Made by a program: the position numbers and the translations under genes. Below, in pieces: positions 18,221 through 27,548 of a stretch of DNA of 64,000 bases. This DNA is from Deinococcus puniceus (GTDB lineage: Bacteria; Deinococcota; Deinococci; Deinococcales; Deinococcaceae). The notes under the pieces were generated by a model. The model was not told the DNA's origin. It was given only the letters and a program-made list of their open reading frames with translations, and ran no database searches. Position 1 is the stretch's first letter; each line of letters starts with the position of its first letter. Location of the stretch: the NCBI RefSeq assembly GCF_001644565.1, contig NZ_CP011387.1, forward strand, positions 914,501 to 978,500, given 5' to 3'.

Positions 18221-18279
18221 GAGGCGTCTTTGCTTGGGCCTTTTTTCGTGCTACAAGACCCAGCTCAAGCTGACGCCTC
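18221..18279. other. long intergenic stem-loop after narK
   Basis: GAGGCGTC (18221-18228) and GACGCCTC (18272-18279) form an 8-bp perfect outer stem; GCTTGGG and CCCAGC inside can extend it. A TTTTTT run lies in the loop rather than after the stem, so it is not a simple intrinsic terminator in either direction. Confidence 0.4.
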
Positions 18280-18377
18280 GCCCCTCGTGCAAGAGGGGGC
18301 AATTCCGCAGCGATCCGGCCCCAGCACCTTAGACCCTCAGACTCGCCCCCGCCCAAGCCAAACCGCCCCCGCCCCGG

Positions 18378-18383
18378 TATACT
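18378..18383 (+). promoter_or_regulatory. -10 box for leaderless Ig-like lipoprotein transcript
   Basis: TATACT, then CGCGGTC, then ATG at 18391. Confidence 0.5.
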
Positions 18384-18390
18384 CGCGGTC

Positions 18391-18981
18391 ATGCGTTCTC
18401 CTGCCGCCCGCCTGCTGATTGCCACCGCCTTGCCTTTGGCGCTCGGCAGCGTTCTGAGCAGTTGCGCCCGCACGGTGGATACCTTCAAGCCCCGTATTGT
18501 CATCAGCAGTCCGGACGGCGGCGGCGTCAGTCGCCAGCGCAATTTTACGGTTCAGGGGTACGCGCTCGACGATATTGGCGTCACGCGCCTGACCGTGGAC
18601 GGCAAGGCCATACCGATTCCGGCCAGCAGCCGAAAAATTGCCAATTTTCAGTTCAAGACGGTGGTGCAGGGCAGCAAGGGCCAGTTCACGATCAAGGCCA
18701 CCGACGCGGCGGGCAACGAAAGCACGCTGGTGCTGCCGATCAGCGTGGACGCGGTGAATCCGGCCATCAAGGTGGCGCAGTTCGAGCGGTCTGGCAACCA
18801 GATTCGCGTGTCTGGCGTGGCCACCGACAACACCCGCGTGGTGCAGGTCATCGTAGACGGCAACCGCCTGAACATCACCCCCGGCCCCAGCGTGCAGTTC
18901 TATGCCGAAACCAGCGGCATTTACGCCGATGTGCAGGCCATAGACGCGGCGGGCAACAGCACCACCTTCCGCGCCCGCTGA
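18391..18981 (+). CDS. predicted lipoprotein with Ig-like repeats
   Basis: A 196-residue exported protein. MRSPAARLLIATALPLALGSVLSSC is a lipoprotein signal with lipobox LSSC at Cys25. Two Ig-like beta-sandwich units follow (about 35-115 and 116-196), each with the pattern of bacterial Ig-like repeats: DDIGVTRLTVDGK...IKATDAAGNES and DNTRVVQVIVDGN...VQAIDAAGNST. The paired DAAGN motifs end each unit. Such units usually mediate adhesion or stabilise surface assemblies; no catalytic residue is visible and the partner is unknown. Confidence 0.65.
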   Translation: MRSPAARLLIATALPLALGSVLSSCARTVDTFKPRIVISSPDGGGVSRQRNFTVQGYALDDIGVTRLTVDGKAIPIPASSRKIANFQFKTVVQGSKGQFTIKATDAAGNESTLVLPISVDAVNPAIKVAQFERSGNQIRVSGVATDNTRVVQVIVDGNRLNITPGPSVQFYAETSGIYADVQAIDAAGNSTTFRAR

Positions 18982-19059
18982 AGCTTTTTTCAGCTGTAGT
19001 GGCCCGCGCAATCCGGCCAACAGCACACTTCGGGGAGGGGCCGCCGCCTACCCTGAATC

Positions 19060-19836
19060 GTGCCGCCCGCTGTCCGTTTGCCCAAATCCACACTGCCCAA
19101 ATCCGTACTGCCAAAACTTACTCTGGCCGAGCAGCAGCCCCCGCCCGCCGACTTGGGTGAGGTGGCGCGGCGCTTGCGGGAACGCTATCTGCCCACGCTG
19201 CCTGCGCCCCGCCGTAGCCCTGAGCCTGTGGACGCCTTGATCGGCACCATCTTGTCTCAGCAAAATACGAGCATTATTGCGCGGCGGCAATTCGCGGCCC
19301 TGAAAGCCAGTTATCCGCAGTGGGAAGCGGCGTTGGCCGATGGCCCAGACGGTATAGAGGGCGTGTTGCGGGGCGCAGGCGGCGGGCTGGCGCGCATCAA
19401 GGCCGACTACATCTACAACGTGCTGCACAGGCTGGAAGAAACGCGGGGCACCCTGAGCCTGCAAGACACCCATGACCTGAACGACGTCGAAGCCCGCGCC
19501 CTGCTGGAATCGTTGCCGGGAGTGGGCATGAAAACGGCGTCTCTTGTGCTGCTGTTCGATCTGGCGCGGCCTGCCATGCCCGTAGACACGCACATTGGCC
19601 GGATCGCGGCGCGGCTGGAGTGGGTTCCCGCCCGCTGGAACGCCATAAAGGTAGAACGCTGGTTCGATGAAGTGCTGCCCCGTGACTGGGCCTCGCGCTA
19701 CGGCTTTCATGTGTCGGCCATTCGGCATGGCCGCGAAACCTGCCGCGCCCAGCGCCCTGATTGTGAAGCTTGCGTGCTGCGCGACCTGTGCCCCTCGGCG
19801 GGGGTATTCTTGGCGGGCAGTGGGGGAGGTGTCTAA
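19060..19836 (+). CDS. nth: endonuclease III-like DNA glycosylase
   Basis: A 258-residue base-excision-repair enzyme that removes oxidised pyrimidines and nicks at abasic sites. It has the helix-hairpin-helix LPGVGMKTASLV with the catalytic Lys, the catalytic Asp in PVDTHIGRIAARL, and four cysteines C-x6-C-x2-C-x5-C (CRAQRPDCEACVLRDLC) for the [4Fe-4S] cluster. ALIGTILSQQNT is the usual N-terminal helix. The start codon is GTG. Residues 8-23 are a threefold repeat, LPKST LPKSV LPKLT, from a 15-bp tandem repeat; the functional start could lie after it. The gene stands alone. Confidence 0.9.
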   Translation: MPPAVRLPKSTLPKSVLPKLTLAEQQPPPADLGEVARRLRERYLPTLPAPRRSPEPVDALIGTILSQQNTSIIARRQFAALKASYPQWEAALADGPDGIEGVLRGAGGGLARIKADYIYNVLHRLEETRGTLSLQDTHDLNDVEARALLESLPGVGMKTASLVLLFDLARPAMPVDTHIGRIAARLEWVPARWNAIKVERWFDEVLPRDWASRYGFHVSAIRHGRETCRAQRPDCEACVLRDLCPSAGVFLAGSGGGV

Positions 19837-19944
19837 GGGGCGAGGGCCTAAAGGCGTGTGGATAGCCTTTTGCTGGGGTGTCTCGCTCCTTGGGAAAGGC
19901 TGTCGTTGTAGGCTTTTCGCTCGTTCTTCTTTGCAAAGGGTTGA

Positions 19945-21133
19945 CTGAGATCTTGCAGTTTAAACCTTGAGGGGGATTTGTGCGTGCTGGAAGGCATCGA
20001 GGGCAGCCAGTTCTAGGAGAAGCGCTCTGCGACGCACTTCTGGAACACACGAGAACCGTATGGTTCTCGCTAAAGCTCCCCAATCCGGCCAGACTTTGGG
20101 TCTCGTCATGGGTGTGTCCAAGTCTTGGACATGACAGAGCAAAAAGGCCAAGGTGGACAGACACCACCAGCGGAACACGCCCTGTTTGCTGTGTTGGGCA
20201 AAGCGTTCCAGTCCAAAGCGGCCCTTGATCGTTTTGAAGAACGCCTCTATCCTCCAGCGCCCTTTCCCGACCCGTGCGAGATACACGCCGCCGAGATTGA
20301 GGTCCGACATCACAAAGCGTTGTTCCGGCTCCTTGTTGCGGTGTAACCACACCCAAGAGATGCACATCGTCTGGTCAAGCCCTTGGGGCTTGACCAGATC
20401 GCCTCTGACCATGAGATCTCGCACCTGACGGCCATCCTCAAGCTTGCGTGTACAGCGAACCCCCACCACGATGTCGAGGCCATGAGCGAGGACACCCTGG
20501 ACGAACGCCATGCTCTCAAACCCCCCATCCGCATGCAGACGGGGACGCCGGTTCCCCGATCGCAGCTCAGGGGACACCGTGCGGAGCAACTTCAAAGCCA
20601 GTTGTGCGGGGGAAGGCGTCCCCTTCCCCCGCCAGATCTGAACCGCCCAGGGCAGACGAAGATGACCGCAACACAGGTACAGCACGACCAGATGGACGCC
20701 ATGAACACTGTTGAACGTGTGCATCCAGTCGTCCAAGTCGGCGAACTTGCCACGCTTCTCGAGGCTGGTCAAGTCAACCAACAGGTCGAGTCGAGGTCGC
20801 TGATGGGGCCGAGATCGCCACTCGTCTTGCAGCAGTTGCAGGGCGTGCTGACGCATCACCCGGCAGAACTGCCGGGTGTTCCACCCGGCGTGATTGAGGA
20901 ACCGACTGATGGCCGAGGGTGATTTCACGGTGGCCCGTTCGGGGAGGGGATGGCCAGAACCATCCAGCAGCAGATCAAGGAACACTTCGAACGAAGCCCG
21001 ATGCTGCGACCTTGAAAAGCACGTGAGGATGTCAGAATAGAGGCGTCTGGAGCGCGGTTCTTTTGGGTTCACACCCCACTATGGGGCCAAAAGTGCGTTC
21101 CAGACATCGTTTTGAAAAACTGCAAGATCTCAG
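19945..21133 (-). mobile_element. IS4-like insertion sequence, complete
   Basis: A 1,189-bp element with 17-bp perfect inverted ends: CTGAGATCTTGCAGTTT at 19945-19961 and AAACTGCAAGATCTCAG at 21117-21133. TTGA flanks both sides (19941-19944 and 21134-21137), a probable 4-bp target duplication. The single transposase gene fills it and appears intact. Confidence 0.85.
19960..21072 (-). CDS. IS4-superfamily transposase
   Basis: A 370-residue DDE transposase. The likely catalytic residues are Asp in LLVDLTSLEKRG, Asp in LHADGGFES and Glu in GRWRIEAFFKTIKGRFGLERF, the last matching the C-terminal Y/W-R-I-E-x-F-F-K pattern of IS4 and IS701 groups. The N-terminal region (SPSAISRFLNHAGWNTRQFCRVMRQ) is the DNA-binding part. 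The start is GTG at 21072. The stop codon lies in the inverted repeat. The exact subgroup cannot be set by eye. Confidence 0.85.
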   Translation of the reverse strand: MNPKEPRSRRLYSDILTCFSRSQHRASFEVFLDLLLDGSGHPLPERATVKSPSAISRFLNHAGWNTRQFCRVMRQHALQLLQDEWRSRPHQRPRLDLLVDLTSLEKRGKFADLDDWMHTFNSVHGVHLVVLYLCCGHLRLPWAVQIWRGKGTPSPAQLALKLLRTVSPELRSGNRRPRLHADGGFESMAFVQGVLAHGLDIVVGVRCTRKLEDGRQVRDLMVRGDLVKPQGLDQTMCISWVWLHRNKEPEQRFVMSDLNLGGVYLARVGKGRWRIEAFFKTIKGRFGLERFAQHSKQGVFRWWCLSTLAFLLCHVQDLDTPMTRPKVWPDWGALARTIRFSCVPEVRRRALLLELAALDAFQHAQIPLKV

Positions 21134-21198
21134 TTGAGCCAAAGGGGGAGCAGAGTCGGTGTTGAGCCAACGCCGTTCTTAGACCCTTAGACCGCCCC

Positions 21199-21789
<591 letters not shown>

Positions 21790-21795
21790 GGCTGC

Positions 21796-21801
21796 ATCAT
21801 A
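21796..21801 (-). promoter_or_regulatory. -10 box for leaderless TetR regulator transcript
   Basis: TATGAT then GCAGCC then GTG on the minus strand. The match to the consensus -10 is strong. Confidence 0.5.
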
Positions 21802-21927
21802 CCGGGCCAGAAGTAGAGGAGCAGGCAACAGGAGGCCACGAGCCATAACCCCCAATCGGCCCCAGTACGGAAAGGTTTGGAACGATGGGAGCAATTTTAC
21901 GCCAGATGCGGCAGGGGCATCTCAGAT

Positions 21928-22599
21928 TTATCGGCGCAAGACTCTCAAGTCAATGAACTTGTTGACGTCTTCATACTGTAGTTCAACACGAAGATACATC
22001 GCTTTGGCAAACTGCTCAACGTACTGATCAGGTTCTCTATAGTAGGTAAACCTGTAAAAGCTGTTTACTCTCCAAGATGTAACTTCGTCATTACTGTTGA
22101 GCAGAGCTCGTGGATCCGCCCCACCCGCTCTGTACTTCAATCGAATAATCTCTGATTTTCTGGAATCTAGGAAGACAAGTTCAAGTCTTGGGAATGTCGC
22201 ATCAAAGTAACTCTCTGCTTCTCCAATTACATAAAAATCAACGTCTACAATTTGGAGTGGGCCTATACTACTCAGTGGAGCACCGATTTTCTGAACTCGT
22301 CTTGCTTCACCGGCACAAGAAATGTAAGCACCAATCTCCGGAGTTTTTAAATAGACAGTGATGTTTTTATCCTTGAAGATCGGTAAAGAGTAGCCGCCCT
22401 CCCGCTTGAAACGGGCATCGCGTTGGTCATCGGTAAGGGTTGTGTCTAGTGTTGTTGCTATGGCCGCCTGACAGATCGTTGAATGACGTTCCGGTGAGAT
22501 CGTGTTGTAAAAGAGATTGCTCGGAACGGTTCTGGTGAGGGGCTGAGCGGCAGCATAGCTAAGCATGAGCCAAACAACGAGGGCAACGAGGCGGATCAT
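21928..22599 (-). CDS. secreted protein of unknown function, low GC
   Basis: A 223-residue protein with a clear signal peptide, MIRLVALVVWLMLSYAAAQP, cleaved probably after AAA. The mature part has two cysteines (ICQAAI and YISCAGEA) that could pair, and a mixed beta profile with many aromatic residues near the C-terminus (NSFYRFTYYREPDQYVEQF). I do not recognise a family. Its codons use far more A/T in third positions than neighbouring genes, which suggests acquisition from another source. TATGGT lies 9 nt before the ATG. Confidence 0.5.
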   Translation of the reverse strand: MIRLVALVVWLMLSYAAAQPLTRTVPSNLFYNTISPERHSTICQAAIATTLDTTLTDDQRDARFKREGGYSLPIFKDKNITVYLKTPEIGAYISCAGEARRVQKIGAPLSSIGPLQIVDVDFYVIGEAESYFDATFPRLELVFLDSRKSEIIRLKYRAGGADPRALLNSNDEVTSWRVNSFYRFTYYREPDQYVEQFAKAMYLRVELQYEDVNKFIDLRVLRR

Positions 22600-22679
22600 G
22601 ATGCTTCAACCATACCGTCATCTGGCGTAAAACCGCTCCCCACAACTTTCCAGCGAGGCTCTACCACCTACTCCACCAC

Positions 22680-23846
22680 TCACACTTCTTCCGCCGCCCA
22701 CACCTCTTCCGGAGTCTCGCGCCGACGCATCAGCTTCAGTTCGCCGCCCTCCCAGAGCACCTCGGCGGGGCGGGAGCGGGTCAGGTAATTGCTGCTCATG
22801 CCCGCGCCATACGCTCCGGCCTCATGAATCGCCAACAGGTCGCCGCGTTTGGGGGTGGGCAGGGTCACGTCCCGCGCCAACAGGTCGCCACTTTCGCAGG
22901 CTGGCCCGGCCACGTCCCACACGGTTTCCTCTGCCCCCTCCCACAGCGCCGACACCGGATGCGCCGCGCCGTACAGCATGGGCCGCAGCAATTCGGTCAT
23001 GCCCGCGTCGACCAGCACAAAGTTTCGCCCGGTGTGTTTGGTGCCCACCACCCGTGTCAGCAGCGTTCCGGCCTGAGCCACCAGGTAGCGGCCCGGTTCC
23101 ACCCACAGGTCTGCCCCAAAGACCTCCGCCACCGCCCACGCTTCCCGCGCAATGCCGGGCAGGTCGGCGTTCAGGCCCCAGCCGCCGCCCGCGTCCAGCA
23201 CGGCCAGCGGGCCAGTCTCGGCACGCAGGTCGGCCAGCCGCGCAAAGGCCGCCGTGAAATCCTGCGCGTTGCGAATGGCGCTGCCGATATGCACATGCAG
23301 CCCCAGCGCCGTGTGGCCCGCCTCCCGGAGGGCTTGCAGCACCGCCGGAGCCTGAGCCAGGGTTACGCCGAATTTGCTGTGTGCCGCGCCGGTGGCAAGG
23401 TGATCGTGCGTGCTGATGTCCAGCGCCGGATTCACCCGCACCAGCGCCCGCGAGTGAGGCGGCAGCAGGCCCACTTCTTCGGCCCGGTCTACGATAAAAG
23501 TGGCTCCCAGCCTTGCGCCCGCCGCGTATTCGGCGTCACTTTTGGCAGGCCCGTTCACCAATAAGGTCTCGCCGCCCGCGCCTACCCGTTCGGCCCGCGC
23601 AATCTCGCCCGCGCTGACGCATTCGAAGCCCACGCCCGCCGCCTGCAAGCGCCGCAGCAGGGTCAGATTGGGGTTGGCTTTCATGGCGTAGTACACCCGC
23701 GCCGCGCCAAACGCCGAGCGCACCCGCCCCAGTGCGGCGTCCAGTTCGGCGGCGTCGTAGAGGTACAGCGGCGTGCCGTACTGGGCGGCGGCGCGGTGCA
23801 GGTGTTCGGGGGCGTGCTGGGGGGTGTCGGTGGGGGAGAGGCTCAC
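22680..23846 (-). CDS. lysA: diaminopimelate decarboxylase
   Basis: LysA decarboxylates meso-diaminopimelate to lysine, the last step of that pathway. The 388-residue fold-type III PLP enzyme has the PLP lysine in VYYAMKANPNLTLL, GFECVSAGEI, HLATGAAHSKFGV, LHVHIGSAI, LDAGGGWGL, WVEPGRYLVAQAG and the catalytic cysteine in GPACESGDLLARD. The start is set at GTG 23846, where GGGGAG and a TACACT box precede it; a longer in-frame extension is not conserved in character. Arg or Orn decarboxylase is less likely given CESGD. Confidence 0.92.
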   Translation of the reverse strand: MSLSPTDTPQHAPEHLHRAAAQYGTPLYLYDAAELDAALGRVRSAFGAARVYYAMKANPNLTLLRRLQAAGVGFECVSAGEIARAERVGAGGETLLVNGPAKSDAEYAAGARLGATFIVDRAEEVGLLPPHSRALVRVNPALDISTHDHLATGAAHSKFGVTLAQAPAVLQALREAGHTALGLHVHIGSAIRNAQDFTAAFARLADLRAETGPLAVLDAGGGWGLNADLPGIAREAWAVAEVFGADLWVEPGRYLVAQAGTLLTRVVGTKHTGRNFVLVDAGMTELLRPMLYGAAHPVSALWEGAEETVWDVAGPACESGDLLARDVTLPTPKRGDLLAIHEAGAYGAGMSSNYLTRSRPAEVLWEGGELKLMRRRETPEEVWAAEEV

Positions 23847-24132
23847 AGCTCCCCAGTGTAAACAGGCCAGTGACCGTGAAGATGTGCCGGGCACAGGTGC
23901 TCTCCCTGCCGCGCCGCCCTGAAAAGCGGAACCGCGCTGTGCTGACGTGCTGTGTCATACTATAGATTGCAATACAGGTGTTCATTTAGTGCGGCGTTCC
24001 AAAGGTTCTGAGCCAACATGAATCTTAGTTGAATCGGCCACCACGCCTTTCCTGTTCAGACTCCCTACTGCCCCTTCACTCCTCCCAACTGCTGTCCTTA
24101 GACTCGGCTCGCGGGTCAGGAGCCGAATTCAA

Positions 24133-25986
24133 ATGCCCAAAGATGCGTTTCAATCTGGCCCCGCGCCCCTGCCTGCGACCCCCCTCATAGATCTGGCTAT
24201 TCAGCTGAGCGAAAGACAGCCGGAATCCTCGTTTCAGCTGGCGCGGCTGGCCTACGTAGAGGCGCGGCGAAGGGGTGACGAGGCGGCGCAGTGGGCGGCC
24301 TTGGCCCAGCAGATTCCGCTGGCAGGCTTTCTGGGCATGAACACTTGGCTGGCCGAATCTGCCCCGGAGGCGGTGCGGCTGGGCCGAATCTACGCGCCCC
24401 CACGGCAATTGCGGCGTATTCACGGCATTCTGGGCATCGCGTACCTGTGCTTAGGCCAACTGACACAGTCCGCCGGGCAGCACGAGCAGGCCTGTGCGCT
24501 GGCCCAGCAGCTCGACGCCGCCGAACTGGCTTTCGCGCTCTACAACTCCAGCGTCGGCTTCAACGAATTCCACCGCCCAGAGCGCGTGCTGGAACTGGGG
24601 CGAGACATCTTGGCCCTCGATCTGTCCGGGTTGCCGCCCAGCGTCCAGAATAAAGTCTGCTCGTATGGACACCTGACCTGTGCGGCAGGTTCGGCGCACT
24701 TGGCAGAACACGCCCTGCTCAGCGGTCACCACCCAGAGGTGAACTCGCATGCCCGGCTGGGTCTGGTGGCCCTCAGCCGCCTGCTCCAGTTGCCGCCCAT
24801 CACCGACAACGCCGCTTTTCAGCAGCGGATGTTGCATGTGCATGTGCGCTTGCTGGAATTCATGGAGCCGGTGGAGGTGCAGCCGGTAGGCGGGCAGGCG
24901 GGGAGGGCCGGACAGGATCAGGGTCAGGCAGACCCGCTGCGGCAGGCGCTGGAGCGCTGGCGGATGTGGACGGACGACCACGAACTGAGAATCAATCCGC
25001 GTACCGAACACCGCTGGCTGTGTGCGCTGGGCCGCGAGGCCGGACTGCGGGGCAACCCGGCAGGCGTTCATTCCTATTTTCAACAGGCCTTGACCCTGAC
25101 CCAGTCCATTCCCTTCGAGGACACGGCGTGGTTGCGCCTGCACAGTCAGTACGGCCATGCCGCGCGGCAAGTCGGAGACCTTGCAACGGCGCTGGCTCAG
25201 CTGGAAGCCTACAACCGCCTGCTGTTTGCCCGCCTGCAACACGAGGCCAGAAGGACGCTGGAAGAAATGACCGCCCGCTTTCAGGTGGCGCAGGCCCAGC
25301 AGACCAGCAAAGTGGCCCGGCGGCGGGCCGACACCCTCAGCGAACTGGTGCAGCAGCGGGAAGACGCCCTCCAGAGCGAGCAACTGCATACGCTGGAGCG
25401 GCTGGCTACCGTGGCCGAATACCGCGATCAGGATTCGCGGGCGCATATGCACTGGGTGGGAGACGCGGCGGCCTGCATAGCACGCGAACTGGGGCAGCCG
25501 CCAGAATTCGTGCAGACCCTACAGGTGGCCGCCCGCCTGCACGACATCGGCAAAATTGCCCTGCCAGACGCCATCTTGCAAAAGGTCGAACACCTGACCC
25601 CTACAGAATTCGAGATCATCAAAACACACACCTTTGTTGGCGCAGAAATTCTGGAAGGCCCGCAGCATCCTTTTTTGCCCTTGGCAGCGGCGGCGGCCCG
25701 CACCCACCACGAGCGCTGGGATGGCGGCGGCTATCCGCTGGGTCTGCGCGGGCAGGCCATTCCGCTGGTGGGCCGAATCGTGAGCGTGGTCGACGTGTAC
25801 GACGCCTTGCGGGCGGCCCGGCCCTACAAGGAAGCTTGGACGGAAGCCGACGCCCTGAACTACCTGAGACAGGGCGCGGGCACCCAATTCGATCCTCAGG
25901 TCATCTATGCTTTTTTGACGGCCCACGCCGCCGGGCGCTTGCCTGCCCGAAAAAGCGTGGGCGGCAGTGTGCGGCGGAGCGCTTAG
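24133..25986 (+). CDS. HD-GYP domain protein with N-terminal TPR-like region
   Basis: A 617-residue probable cyclic-di-GMP phosphodiesterase. The N-terminal about 380 residues are helical with TPR-like repeats, followed by a coiled coil (RRTLEEMTARFQVAQAQQTSKVARRRADTLSELVQQRED in part, about 365-420). The HD-GYP domain has LHDIGKIALPDAIL (HD near 470), THTFVGAEILEG, and HHERWDGGGYPLGLRG (near 525) with the diagnostic GYP. There is no transmembrane helix, so the TPR part probably senses a protein or ligand. AGGAG lies upstream of the ATG. Enzymatic residues look intact. Confidence 0.88.
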   Translation: MPKDAFQSGPAPLPATPLIDLAIQLSERQPESSFQLARLAYVEARRRGDEAAQWAALAQQIPLAGFLGMNTWLAESAPEAVRLGRIYAPPRQLRRIHGILGIAYLCLGQLTQSAGQHEQACALAQQLDAAELAFALYNSSVGFNEFHRPERVLELGRDILALDLSGLPPSVQNKVCSYGHLTCAAGSAHLAEHALLSGHHPEVNSHARLGLVALSRLLQLPPITDNAAFQQRMLHVHVRLLEFMEPVEVQPVGGQAGRAGQDQGQADPLRQALERWRMWTDDHELRINPRTEHRWLCALGREAGLRGNPAGVHSYFQQALTLTQSIPFEDTAWLRLHSQYGHAARQVGDLATALAQLEAYNRLLFARLQHEARRTLEEMTARFQVAQAQQTSKVARRRADTLSELVQQREDALQSEQLHTLERLATVAEYRDQDSRAHMHWVGDAAACIARELGQPPEFVQTLQVAARLHDIGKIALPDAILQKVEHLTPTEFEIIKTHTFVGAEILEGPQHPFLPLAAAAARTHHERWDGGGYPLGLRGQAIPLVGRIVSVVDVYDALRAARPYKEAWTEADALNYLRQGAGTQFDPQVIYAFLTAHAAGRLPARKSVGGSVRRSA

Positions 25987-26069
25987 AGCAGCGTTTTGGC
26001 CGTGGTGCCCAGCTAGGAGTGAGGGGTCAGGAGTGAGTGGGAAATGCGTGCTGGGCGTGAAAGTACTGT

Positions 26070-26087
26070 CTCAAGAATTGTCTTGAG
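26070..26087. promoter_or_regulatory. perfect palindrome upstream of mnmA
   Basis: CTCAAGA-ATTG-TCTTGAG: two 7-bp arms around 4 bp, between the HD-GYP gene and mnmA. It could be an operator; no U-tract follows. Confidence 0.35.
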
Positions 26088-26245
26088 TGCGCAGAGAAAC
26101 TTTCAGGACGCTGTACTGGAGCAGTTGCCCTGAATGGTACTGCTGATCCCCGCTGGAGGACTTCGTTCATGACCCGCAGCTCAGGCGGCGATTGCTTCCC
26201 TCGTCACCGCGCCGCGCCGCGCCCTCTGCTAAGCTCCCCGGCGGT

Positions 26246-27421
26246 ATGACGGCAGCGGAAAACCCCACCCCCACCACCCCTCAGGTGAACAACTATCTGG
26301 GTCAGCACTATCTGGGCACTCCGGGCGTCGCTCCGGCGGGCGAGCGCGTGCTGTGCGCCATGTCAGGCGGCGTAGACAGCAGCGTCACGGCGGCCCTGCT
26401 CAAAGACGCGGGCTACTCGGTGGTGGGCGCGATGATGCGTTTTTGGCCCGACGACAAGCGCGTGGATACCTTCGATACCTGCTGCTCGCCCGACGCGGCC
26501 TACGAAGCGCGGCGCGTGGCCGAGCAAGTGGGCGTGCCGTTTTATCTGCTGGACTACCGCGAGCAGTTTCAGCGCCACATCGTCGGCCCCTTTTTGGAGG
26601 AATACGCCAAGGGCCGCACGCCCAATCCCTGCGTGAACTGCAACACCAAGGTCAAATTTGACGAACTGGTGAAGAAGGCCAAGATGCTGGGCTGCCGCTA
26701 CGTGGCGACGGGGCATTACGTGAAGCGTGTGGAGTTGGAGGGCGGCGAAGTGCAGTTTCACCGGGGCGACGATCCCCGCAAAGACCAGACTTACTTTTTG
26801 TGGGGCACGCCCCGCGACGCCCTGCCGTACATTCTGTTTCCGGTAGGCGAACTGGAAAAACCTCGTGTGCGCGAGATCGCCGAGGAACGCGGCCTACTGA
26901 CGGCCCGCAAACCCGAAAGCCAGAACATCTGCTTCGTGCCGGGCAAGGTGCAGGACTTCGTGGCCGAACATTTGCCGCAGGCCACGGGACTCATCCGCGA
27001 AATCAGCAGCGGCGAAGTGGTGGGCGACCACATGGGCACGCAGTTTTATACGCTGGGCCAGAAGAAGGGCATGGGCCTGTATCAGTCTCACCGGGTGCGC
27101 CACATCGTGCACCTTGACCCGGCCACCAACACCGTCTGGGTGGGCGATTACGAGGACTGCCTCTGGACAGACCTGAAAGCCGAAACGCCCAATTATCTGC
27201 TGGACTTGGCCGACTTGCCCACTGAACTGGAAGTGCAAGTGCGGTACCGCACCCAGCCTGTGCGGGCTACGGTCATTCGCGCCGATGAAACGGGCTTCGA
27301 GTTGCGCTTCGCCGAACCGCAGTTTGCGGTGGCTCCGGGCCAAAGCGCCGTGCTGTACGCCGGTTCGCGCCTGCTTGGTGGCGGCTTGATTGCCGATCAT
27401 ACGCGTGCGTTGCCCGTTTAG
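26246..27421 (+). CDS. mnmA: tRNA-specific 2-thiouridylase
   Basis: MnmA adds sulfur at uridine 34 of Lys, Glu and Gln tRNAs. The 391-residue protein has the PP-loop AMSGGVDSSVTAALL, the substrate-binding region DTFDTCCSPDAAYEARRVA, the first catalytic cysteine in TPNPCVNCN, TGHYVKR, DQTYFLWG and the second catalytic cysteine in ESQNICFVPG. The C-terminal beta-barrel is present (VQVRYRTQPVRATV). The ATG at 26246 matches the family start; an upstream in-frame start adds unrelated residues. The second modifier of the same tRNA position class, TilS-TadA, lies 26 kb away. Confidence 0.95.
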   Translation: MTAAENPTPTTPQVNNYLGQHYLGTPGVAPAGERVLCAMSGGVDSSVTAALLKDAGYSVVGAMMRFWPDDKRVDTFDTCCSPDAAYEARRVAEQVGVPFYLLDYREQFQRHIVGPFLEEYAKGRTPNPCVNCNTKVKFDELVKKAKMLGCRYVATGHYVKRVELEGGEVQFHRGDDPRKDQTYFLWGTPRDALPYILFPVGELEKPRVREIAEERGLLTARKPESQNICFVPGKVQDFVAEHLPQATGLIREISSGEVVGDHMGTQFYTLGQKKGMGLYQSHRVRHIVHLDPATNTVWVGDYEDCLWTDLKAETPNYLLDLADLPTELEVQVRYRTQPVRATVIRADETGFELRFAEPQFAVAPGQSAVLYAGSRLLGGGLIADHTRALPV

Positions 27422-27548
27422 ATCGACTGTCTAGACAAAAATTTCCCGGCTGCTGCTACAGCAGACGCCACATAAACAGCCTGCTCAACGGCACTTCTCA
27501 CCCATTCCTGCTGCTCCCAATCACTGGTTATACGGACTCCGAATAAAG

